In this document: piece by piece, positions 54,609-64,000 of the stretch
Layout of the letters: each line of letters starts with the position of its first letter
How positions within the stretch are numbered: the stretch's first letter is position 1
Source of the DNA: Gautieria morchelliformis
Lineage: Eukaryota; Basidiomycota; Agaricomycetes; Gomphales; Gomphaceae
DNA length: 64,000 nt
Direction of reading: 5' to 3'
Assembly: GCA_015179125.1 (NCBI GenBank)
Contig: WHVA01000394.1
Coordinates: 1 to 64,000, forward strand
Program-made: the position numbers and the translations under genes
Notes under the pieces: generated by a model
Told to the model about the DNA's origin: nothing
Seen by the model: only the letters and a program-made list of their open reading frames with translations
Database searches by the model: none

Positions 54609-57600
54609 GGTTATGGGCCCCGGTGATAGTACAGTACCTACCAGCGGCGCAAAGTCTTTCGCAATTCCCAAGCTCACCCGGGATGGGTCGAACTGGGTAA
54701 CGTGGAAGATACAGACAAGGGCTACCCTCGCGGCAAACAAGGGTGTGCTACGACACCTCGATGGCACAGCTCGGATACCAGCCCCGATCCCGACGTACCC
54801 TCCGAACCAGGTCCTGGATGAGGACGAGGAGGAGGCACTCGAGAAGGCAGAGAAGCGTTGGGATGAATATCACCAACGCGAGGCCTTAATTACTGCACAG
54901 ATCTTCACGACAATACCGGACTCACTCTTGATAGAGGTTTGGAAGCTCAGTTCAGTGAAGGAAATCTGGGAGGCGATATGTGCAAAGCACGAGAGTAGAG
55001 CTCTCACGGTCAAGGTCGATATACGGCGCAGGATGTACGAGATGAAGTGTGAGGACGAGTCGAATGTTCGCACCCACCTCGAAGCTCTCATGAAAATGCA
55101 AGAGCAGTTAGCTGGAATGGATGCAGGCCTTACCGACGACGACCTCGTCACCGTGATTCTAGGATCGTTGCCAAAAGGGTACCGACCACTCATCAACGCT
55201 ATCTCGTTGTCAGCTACGCACGCGCAAGTCACACTCACACCCGATACGGTCGTCCAGAGCCTACTCGACGAGTTCGAACGGCTCAAGATTGAGGAGCGGC
55301 AGCTTAAAGCTACCGAGAGCGCACTCACAGCCGCGAAGGGTCGTGGAAAAGGCAGACGCACCGACAGCTCTAACAATGCCGGGAAGCCTGATATTGAGTG
55401 CTGGAAATGCGGTAAAAAGGGGCATATAAAAGCTGATTGTAGATCAAAAGGGAAAAAAGGAGAAGGACGGCGATAAAAAGAAGGGGAGCGAGTCAGTAAA
55501 TGCTGTGACCGAGGACAGCGAGTGGGCCTTCACCACCACATTCGCCGGTCACATACTCTCTCGGGAGAGTAGCAAGCACAAAGGAACCGAAGTCGATGTC
55601 TATGACTCGGGAGCCTCGACTCACATGTCCCCAGATCGCCATCGGTTCACCACCTTCAAAGAGATCCCACCCCGAAGAATTGCCGCAGCCGAACAGACGA
55701 TCTTCACCGCGACCGGCGTTGGAGACATGCGTGTTGTCATCCCGAATGGGAAAACAACGACCTACATAATGCTGAAGGACGTACTCTATTGCCAGGACTT
55801 GGCATTCACATTGATATCGCTAGTGCGATGTGATAAAGCTGGATTCGCCGTATTGCTACGCGATCAGCATTGCACGATCCGAGACGCGAAAGGCACGACT
55901 GTGGGCAAGATACCGCTCAGAGATGGACTGTACAAGGTGGAACACGCACCACCTACAGAATCGGCCAACGCCGTGCAGAAAGTCCTCACCATCGACGAGC
56001 TCCATCGCCGGATGGGTCACATCTCCCCGCGCGCCATAAAAAGCCTCTTAATCAGAGGCGTCATCACCGGCATTGAGGTAGATAAGAAGAGCGTACCTAC
56101 GTTCTGTACCTCTTGCGCGCAAGGGAAAATGACGCGCAAACCTATTCCTAGGGAACGGATAGGGCCGCGAGCTACAAAGCTCGGTGAAAAAATACATAGC
56201 GACGTATGGGGACCTACCACACCCCAGAGCTACGATGGGAGAGAATACTTTGTCACCTTTACCGATGATTTCACTCGCTGGTCACGCGTCGAACCAATGA
56301 AAAGGAAAAGTGAAGTACTTACTTTCTACAAGCAGTACGAGGCTTGGATAGAAACACAGCATGGCGGGAAAGTCAAACGACTTCAAAGTGATCGAGGGGG
56401 AGAATATCTATCCGAGGAGTTTGATCAGCATCTGAAGTCGAAGGGAATAGTCCGAAGTCTTACCGTTCACGATACGCCCGAGCAGAACGGCGTAGCAGAA
56501 CGTCTAAACCGCACCTTGATCGAGCATGCACGCGCCATGCACTACGCAGCCGATTTACCCAAGTTTCTATGGCCAGAGTCCGTTCAGCATACGGTCTGGC
56601 TCAAGAATCGCACGTCCACTTACCTGTTGGACGGGAAAACCCCCTATGGCCCCGTACCTCCCGTACGCCGAGCTCATGTTCAACAAGAAACCGGATTTGG
56701 CAAACTTACCGGAATGGGGTGCCAAGGTCTGGGTGCTAAAGGAGGATCGCGGGAAGCTAGACGCAAAAGCTGATGAAGGGCGCTGGGTTGGATATAGCAG
56801 GCAAAGTCAAGCTCACCGAGTGTATTGGCCGGGGAAACAACGAGTGACAGACGAACGCAATATTGCGTTCGACAACAACGTCACCGTTGGTCCAAGCAAT
56901 GTATTGGCCGAGAATGAAGGGGAGAGCACACAGCGCAGTCAGCGCGTTGCTCCAAACCAAAATCACAACTTACCTCAAGAAAATACCAGCGAAGAACCAG
57001 CTCCGCATCCGCAAGCACCGCAAGTAGACCCGCTCGAAGGTTTCGAGCCGCCTGAACCTGCAACGGAACCCGAGCAAGGGCGCGGACATAGACTACGCAA
57101 ACCGTCAGCGTATGTCCGCGATATTGCTCAGGGCCAGGGCACGAGCTCCGGACGTGCAAACGCACCCGTATATCCGCGTGGCATGCCGATCCCACCCCAA
57201 AACTCAGGTGGGGACTCCAGGGAGACCGCTGCCATCGCAGCCCTCCAGGATTCCGAGTACCCCGTCGATTGGGACCACGACGACGTCGAACTCGAGGGGG
57301 AGTATATGGAGTACGCGATGCTAGCAGCACAAAGCGTGGGAAATGACCCCAAGAACGTCGAAGAAGCTAGAAAACTCGATGATTGGCTAGAATGGGACGC
57401 GTCAATAAAAAAGGAGTTGAAACAGCACGAAGAGGTTGGTACCTGGGAACTGGTAGAGCCACCTAAGGACGCGAACATCGTTGGAAGTCGGATCGTTCTC
57501 CACTATAAGCACGACGCGAGCGGCAACCTTGTCAGCCGCAAAAGCAGGGTCGTCGCCCAGGGGTTCACGCAAGTCGAAGGCATAGATTATAACGAGACCT

Positions 57601-58944
57601 TCGCGCCGACAGCGAAGCTCTCAGCGATCCGGATCATCGCGGCTCTGGCGGTCAGAAATGATTGGGAATTGGAGCAGACAGATGTGGAAGGAGCCTACCT
57701 CAATGCACGGCTGAGGGAGACCATCTACATGCGCCAGCCCAGAGGATACGAGGTTCGAGGCAAAGAGAACCACATATGCCTCCTAAAACGAGCGATCTAC
57801 GGACTGAGACAGTCCGGGCACGAGTGGTACGACCACCTGTGCGCGATCATGTTCAAACTCCGGTTTAGGAGATGCCGGGTTGAACACGCCGCCTTTTTTA
57901 AGCATGAAGACAATAACAGTCTATTTGTCGCTGCAGACGTTGACGACATGACCATCGCTGGAAGCTCAAGAGAGGTCATCCGCGAGTTTAAGTCAGAACT
58001 TAGCCAGGAGGTCAAAATCAAGGACCTAGGCGACCTACACTGGATGCTAGGCATCGAAGTCACAAGGGACAGGAAGGCTCGAACAATATCGTTCTCGCAG
58101 CACGCGTATATTACAAAGATACTGGAGAGATTCGGACTACAAGATGCAGAGGGCCTATCGACCCCACTCGACCCGCATCACAAGTTGAGCCTAGCCCAAT
58201 GCCCTGTAACGCCGCGCCACTACGAAGCGGTCCAGGGAGTCCCATACCGCAAGGCCATCGGATCCCTAATGTACGCAGCCCTCGGAACGAGGCCGGACAT
58301 CATGTTCGCCGTCACCTTCTTGTCGCAGTTCATGCAGAATCCGGGACGGCCTCATTGGGAAGAGGTGAAGCGAGTTTTTCGTTACCTGAAAGGAACGATC
58401 GACCAGAAGCTGGTGATCGGTGTCAGGAATCGGTGGACATGGGCGAAACCAGGAAAACAAGAACGCACCGGACTCAAAGGGTTTTCGGATGCCGATGGAG
58501 CCTCACAGCACCATCGATATTCGATATCCGGCTACGTGTTCACCATAGACGGAGGTGCCGTTTCCTGGAGCTTGAAAAAACAATCCATCGTCGCGTTATC
58601 CACAACCGAAGCGGAATATATAGCTGCCACTCACGCAGCGAAGGAAACCCTATGGATCCGCATGTTCATCGCCGAAATCGCTCGACCTCTCACACAGCCC
58701 GCCACCCTATACTGCGATAACCAATCAGCGATATCAGTCTCGAAGAAGGACCAATACAAGGCACGCACCAAGCATATTGACGTACGATACCACTTCATCC
58801 GCGATGTGGTCAAACGCGGCCTGATTTCCATCGACTACTGCCCTACAACTGACATGCCGGCGGACATGCTCACGAAGGCCCTGCCGGCTCCACAGCTCGC
58901 TCGCCTTCGAATGTCCGTTGGAGTGCGTTCAGCTTAAGGGAGAG

Positions 58945-59184
58945 TGTTAGCGTTAGTGTTAGTAAGCAGAGAACGCACGGACCATGATGCTATTATATAA
59001 GCTCGGTAGAACATCGTCTCACCTCAGTGAAACAGCAGTTCACTGAGGTGAGACTTACCTATCGTTGGACAGACAGTTTACTTACCATATCCCCATAGAT
59101 AACCTGTCTTTAGGTACTTAACTATATAGATAGTGAAACTGCCGTTCACTGAGATAACCTGTCTTTAGCGCAAAGACATTTTCA
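58945..59184 (+). repeat. 3' LTR of copia H
   Basis: Same length and ends as the 5' LTR, about 97 percent identical by eye. The flanking CTCTG at 59185-59189 repeats 54364-54368. Confidence 0.92.
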
Positions 59185-59334
59185 CTCTGTGCCGCTCAAG
59201 GAATTCGCAAGACAAAGGTCATAATTATAATTAGATTAGCAACTTATGTATTTAAGGCAGCGACTTGCGTCGCTGCAAATCATTGAACTGAACGATACTT
59301 CATATCTTATTTGTAAGCGTCTTCGATCTATAAT
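59185..59334 (-). repeat. Part of a copia-type LTR (family J), split by copia I
   Basis: 59209-59329 matches the solo LTR at 44546-44729. The match resumes at 63936-64000 after copia I. The window ends inside or just after this LTR, so any element to the right cannot be judged. Confidence 0.7.
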
Positions 59335-59592
59335 TATAGGTCGAAGTAAGATATAAGATGAAGTTGTGAATTTGATAGTGAGCAGCGACCCAGGTCGCTG
59401 CCTTAAATACACAAGAGCTCGTTCTAATTATACTAAAGATCTATTGTCTGCAAGGGCCACTGGCTTTGCATATTCTCCACTGTCCACCGTTCCTTACCCC
59501 CTGCATACTTTCCACCGTCCACCATCCTTTGTCTCGGCACCGAGACACGTTGTTATACCGAAGTGTCGGGTGCGACAATTCAATTCCCAACA
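59335..59592 (-). repeat. 3' LTR of copia I
   Basis: In element sense it runs TGTTGGGAATTG to CGACCTATA. Contains the gcagcgacc block shared with families J and G. Confidence 0.92.
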
Positions 59593-62500
59593 CTCCCCCT
59601 CACTTCGGTAAAATCGACACTCCCCCTAAACAAAACCCAACTTTCCACACAGATATCTGTGCTGATGTCCCTCAAGACCCTTAGTCATTAAATCCGCAGG
59701 ATTCTCCTTCGACCTGACGTATGTGAGTGAAGCTTCGTTGGAAGCCACTTTCTCGCGGATAAAATGGTAGGCAACATTTATGTGTTTAGTCCGAGCATGA
59801 TACGTGGTGTCGTGGGAAAGGGTGATGGCCCCAAGATTATTGGATCTGATCGACGTCGGTTTATCTTGATCAAAACCCAGTTCTTGGAGCACCCTCCTAA
59901 GCCAAACGAGTTCTTTAGCCCCCTCGGTAATGGCAATATATTCAGCCTCGGTCGTGGACAAAGAGGCGGTGCATTGGACCTTGGAGCTCCAGGCAATTGA
60001 CCCCCCGCCCAGTATCGCCACATATCCTCCAATTGATCTAGCGTCGGATCGGTTGGCGTAGTCTGCATCGGTGAACAGCTCAAGGTCGTTTTTAGTTTCC
60101 TTCCTGTAGAGGATACCCCCGTCTCGCGTCCCTTTGAGATAACGAAGGTCATGTTTGATCGCAGTCCAGTGCTCCGGCCCATAAGAATTGGTGAATTGGC
60201 TGAGGTGCTGGACTGCGAAAGCGATGTCGGGTTGAGTTCCAAGCGCTGCGTACATGAGTGACCCAATTGCCTGGGCGTAGGGCACGTCGATTTTAGGCTC
60301 TCCCCCTGATTCAAGAGGTATGTCGAGTTTGGTGGAGGTGCTGAACGGGGTTGCTACCGGGTACGCCTCCTGCATATTGAATCGTGCGAGCATGACGTCG
60401 ATGTACGGCCCTTGCAAGATCTTGAGGGTCCCCTCCTCCCTGTTCCTTTCCACCCTTATACCCAGAATTCTGTCCATTCTCCCTAAATCCGTCATCACAA
60501 ACTTCCCATTGAGCTCTTCCTTTACCCTGGTCATCCCACTGACTGTATTCGCCACTAATCCTAAATCGTCAACGTAAACGGCTATGGCCTTGATGTTGGG
60601 TCCGGACTTCCTAATGTAGATACATTCATCGGCGGAGCTTTGGATGTAACCGAGGTCGAGTAGTTCGTTTCGGAGCCGCTGGTGCCAAGCGCGCCCTGCC
60701 TGTTTAAGTCCATAGATAGCTCGGCGTAGCTTCAACACTCGTCCAGATCCATCGTTGAACCCTTCTGGCTGTCTCATGTAGATTTCCTCCACCAATTCTG
60801 AGTTCAGATAAGCTCCCTTCACATCCATCATCTCGATCTCCCAGTCCTCCGAGTTCGCAATGGCTAATAGGAGTCACAGTGAGTCAAACTTGACAACGGG
60901 TGAGGTTATATCATAATAATCCATTCCTGGCCTTTGCGTGAACCCCTGCGCCACCACTCGCGCCTTTCCCTTCTCGAACTCTCCATCCGGCCTGGTTTTT
61001 ACCACGTATACCCATCGGCACCCAATGGTATTGCGGTCTGGCGGCAGTTTTACCAGTTCCCACGTCCCAATCTCGCGGTGTTGCTCCATTTCTGTTTCCA
61101 TTGCCTTTTCCCAAATGGGTGCGTCTGGTCGGTTAATTGCCTCGGTATAGCTGTTTGGTTCGGTGATAATGTCTGTGCTGACTAGTGCTCGATCCGGATC
61201 ATTAAGTTTCCTGTAGTCTGGCCTGTTAGTTATTCGATTGCTGCGTCAGATCTCCGGTGTCTCAGTTAGCGTTGTCATGGTTATCACCGATGTGTGTGGG
61301 GTCACTTCCGCTCCTTCGTTCACTTCTGCCTCCCCTGCTTCTTCCGCGTCCACTCCCCCTGGCTGCTGCTCGCTCGCTCCTATCTCCTCCTCGAGCACAG
61401 CCGTTCTGGTCTCATCCTCGTCAGGTACAGGGTAAAGTTTAGTATCTTCTTCATTGAATGTGATGTTTCTGGAAATCTGAACATGTCTGGAATGTTTGTT
61501 ATAATACTTCCAGGCCTTCGCGTGTTCGGCGACGCCAACGAACAAGTGCTCTTCCACGTTTGGATCTAACTTGGCACGCCGTTGGTCCGGTACCATTACC
61601 CAGCAGCGTGTCCCAAACTCCTCAAGTCGTGATACATCGGGTTTCCTCCCAAAGAAAGCTTGGTAAGGCATAGTTCCAGTTCCAAGAGTTTGGGTTGGTG
61701 ACCTATTTTTAATATAGCATGCATACGCCACTGCCTCGGGCCACAAGGTCTTGGGTAAGTTCTTGGCAAAAATCATGGCACATGTGTGTTCGAGTAGGGT
61801 TCTATTGAGCCGTTGGGCGATACCGTTCTGGGCTGGTGAATAGGGTGTGGTCGTTTCCATAATGATACCGTGCTGGGTGCAATAGTCTTTGAAAGCTCTA
61901 TTAACGTATTCCGCCCCGTTATCAGAACGAAAGACTTTGACCCTGTTACCAGTTTGTGTTTCTACCAAGTTCTTGAAACCTTCAAAGTTTTTTAGCGCCT
62001 CATCTTTTGTGTTCCCGAAGTAGATCACCGAGTATCTTGTTTTGGCATCTGTGAAGGAGTAAAAGTAACGCTCACGGGCTGGTCCTTCAACTTGGGCCGG
62101 TCCCCATACGTCAGATACGATCAGATCGCCCGGTGTTTTGGCGATCTCTTCGGCAGACTTCGGGAATGGTGCCACATGTCGCTTCCCCTGGATGCAGGCA
62201 GTGCATTTGGTGGGCGCCTGTGACTCGTCGATGAGCAACCCTTGGACCAGGTGATTGTTTTGGATGGTTTTGATGGTCCACGGGTTGACATGGCCGAGCA
62301 CGCGGTGCCATTTGTCTAAGGTGCACGCTCCTGCTACTGCCACAAAATCCCTTGCCTCACTCCCCACTGTTCCTCTACACCTCATCCGGTACATCCTCCC
62401 CACCTTCTGCCCCATTCCGAACAATACTCCTGACTTCGATCTGAATTTGACGGCGGATGAAGTAAAGGTGGCTGTGTGCCCGAGATCTGTGAGGCGCCCT

Positions 62501-63672
62501 ACGCTCATGAGATTGTTGGGTGCATCAGGGGCATGTTTTACATCATTAAGTTTGATATTGAATGTAGATGTGCCGACTTTGAATTCTATGGGTACTGTTC
62601 CTCGCCCCAGTGTTGTGAGTGAGGCTCCAGGCGTGATACCGTCGATGACCGTGCTCTCTTTAGTGTAGGTCGAAAAGTTGTGTCGATCACGGGCTATGTG
62701 AGTAGTCGCCGCCGAGTCTGCGAGCCAGTCCGACGCCGAGATAGAGATGAAGATTCTGTCATCAGCCATAAAAGCAAAATCTTTTTCCTCGGCCTGTTGG
62801 GCCGTATCGTTATCTTTTGACTTGTACCACGCTGGTGCCTGCCCTTCCTTTCCTCCTCCCTTCGCCCAACAGTCCTTTATGTAGTGCCCCTTCTTGCCGC
62901 AATTCCGGCATTTCCCTTTCGTGGCACCCAAATCATCACGTGTCTGCTGTGCCCTCAGCGCCGTTTGTCGTGCCGCGCCTGCCTGCCGAGCCCGATCTTC
63001 ATCCAAGATCCTGGCTATTAAGATGTCCGATGTGAGTACCGCGCCACCTGCGTTTACTGCTGTCATGAATGGAGACCACGAATCGGGCAAGGATGTGAGG
63101 AGCGTATTCGTGAAGTCAATGTCAGTAATTAGTTATCCGCGGGCATTCAATTCCTGTTGGAGCCCGCGGAGTTTGCGCACGTGTTCCTCCATATTAGACC
63201 CATCCTCGGCAAAGGTTCTAAAAAAGTCTCGGCGTAGGTTGACAATTCCTACCGCCCCTTTAGACTCGAAGATGCCTTGTAACCTAGACCAGATAGCACT
63301 GCTAGTCATCATCTGATCAATATAGACTAGATGCTCATCGGTTATGCGTAGGCAAATTTCTTTTCTGGCTTTCTTGTCTTTCTTCTTCCAATCTGCGATC
63401 GCCTGTTGCTCGGCGGCTGTAACGTTCCTGGGGTCAGCCAGTTCCGGTATCGTTTCGGTTCCGGTGGTGATGTCCCACAGGTCTAGGTCGTCGAGGATCC
63501 ACTCGAGTCGGCGGCGCCATGCGGCATAATTGTTGCCATTGAGTGGGTTGACCTTGTTCGTGTTGTTGGAGCCGAATGACATTTTTGGTCGATTGTTACA
63601 GATTCTGGGTGTTTATAGAGATGTAGTTTTATGCTTTCTTCGATCTTTTAGTTATGGCCGGGGCCCATAACC

Positions 63673-63930
63673 TATAGGTCGAAGTAAGATATAAGATGAA
63701 GTTGTGAATTTGATAGTGAGCAGCGACCCAGGTCGCTGCCTTAAATACACAAGAGCTCGTTCTAATTATACTAAAGGTCTATTGTCTGCAAGGGCCACTG
63801 GCTTTGCATATTCTCCACTGTCCACCGTTCCTTACCCCCTGCATACTTTCCACCGTCCACCATCCTTTGTCTCGGCACCGAGACACGTTGTTATACCGAA
63901 GTGTCGGGTGCGACAATTCAATTCCCAACA
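63673..63930 (-). repeat. 5' LTR of copia I
   Basis: Same length as its partner with about one difference over 258 bp. The tRNA-derived primer site begins directly after it. Confidence 0.92.
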
Positions 63931-63935
63931 ATAAT

Positions 63936-64000
63936 AACATATACTCAGTGAACTACCCATTCACTGAGTCTCCGTGTGTCTAGTTACAACTGCAACATAG
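63936..64000 (-). repeat. Remainder of the family J LTR, right of copia I
   Basis: aacatatactcagtgaacta through caactgcaaca matches 44661-44729. It continues the LTR interrupted at 59330. Confidence 0.7.

Larger units (their letters stand above)
54369..59184 (+). mobile_element. Ty1/copia element H, nearly whole, with LTRs and 5-bp target duplication
   Basis: LTRs of 240 bp (54369-54608 and 58945-59184) are flanked by CTCTG on both sides (54364-54368, 59185-59189). PBS GGTTATGGGCCC at 54609-54620; purine tract aagggagag just before the 3' LTR. gag (54613-55476) has a UBN2-type region and a CCHC knuckle (CWKCGKKGHIKADC). pol follows: protease (VYDSGASTHMS), pre-integrase, integrase (SDVWGP, EQNGVAERLNRT), RT (QTDVEGAYLNAR, DVDDMTIAG) and RNase H (STTEAEYIAATHAAKE). 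Gene order PR-IN-RT-RH fixes it as copia. About two breaks. The LTRs differ at about 8 of 240 positions, so the insertion is fairly recent. Confidence 0.93.
59335..63930 (-). mobile_element. Ty1/copia element I, very young, almost whole
   Basis: LTRs of 258 bp (63673-63930 as 5', 59335-59592 as 3') differ at about one position. The 5-bp target duplication ATAAT lies at 59330-59334 and 63931-63935. PBS GGTTATGGGCCC on the minus strand at 63672-63661. Parts: gag from 63582 (NNTNKVNPLNGNNYAAW), zinc knuckle (CRNCGKKGHYIKDC), protease (WLADSAATTHIA), integrase (IVSDVWGPAQ, SPAQNGIAQRLNRTLLEHT), RT (MMDVKGAYLNSELVEEIYM, AVYVDDLGLVA) and RNase H (STTEAEYIAITEGAKELVW). About three breaks in the coding sequence. 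It inserted into an LTR of the related family J. Fossils D-G are older relatives. Confidence 0.94.

Overview
The window looks like a transposon-rich stretch of a basidiomycete genome, most likely an Agaricomycete. The reasons are short GT-AG introns of about 50-80 nt, a KDZ-associated CxC cysteine-cluster gene, Helitron helicases, a pogo-type transposon with a coiled-coil tail, many Ty1/copia and Ty3/gypsy fossils, and a BTB/POZ gene of the kind expanded in mushrooms. No rRNA, CRISPR or bacterial-style operon is visible.

Layout. 0-13.7 kb: two 3'-truncated gypsy copies of one family lie head to head (415-3605 minus, 5902-9780 plus) around a 2.3-kb segment holding an RTC4-like gene. They are followed by a truncated KDZ CxC gene (minus) and a Helitron helicase (minus). 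13.7-21.1 kb: a third gypsy copy sits in the Helitron and abuts a copia integrase fossil. 21.1-26.9 kb: an AT-rich island with a DDE_Tnp_4-like transposase, an unrecognised three-repeat protein, a tRNA-like element, a PD-(D/E)XK nuclease-like gene and small unknown ORFs. 26.9-36 kb: a LINE, a Helitron N-terminal fragment, three copia fragments and a 1.56-kb near-perfect palindrome with TA flanks. 36-44.7 kb: rearranged pieces of MPP10 and possibly a MutL gene, a hAT-like scrap, a diverged direct repeat, a 2.5-kb pogo/Tc1-type transposon in a second copy of the nuclease-like sequence, and a solo LTR.

45-54.1 kb is the most host-like part. It holds a minus-strand gene whose small phase-0 exons each encode one copy of an unrecognised module, a divergent zinc-finger gene carrying the same module, a SINE, a decayed coatomer-epsilon gene, a BTB gene, a TRIP4/ASC-1-type zinc-finger gene and a truncated MmgE/PrpD gene. 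54.4-64 kb holds two nearly whole copia elements with matching LTRs and 5-bp target duplications. The second is very young and sits inside an LTR of a related family.

There is no sign of one shared pathway. The window records successive insertions into, and breakage of, a small gene island. The best candidates for undescribed biology are the modular exon gene pair (47.2-49.8 kb), the three-repeat protein and its AT-rich island (21-27 kb), and the large foldback element (31.7-33.3 kb).
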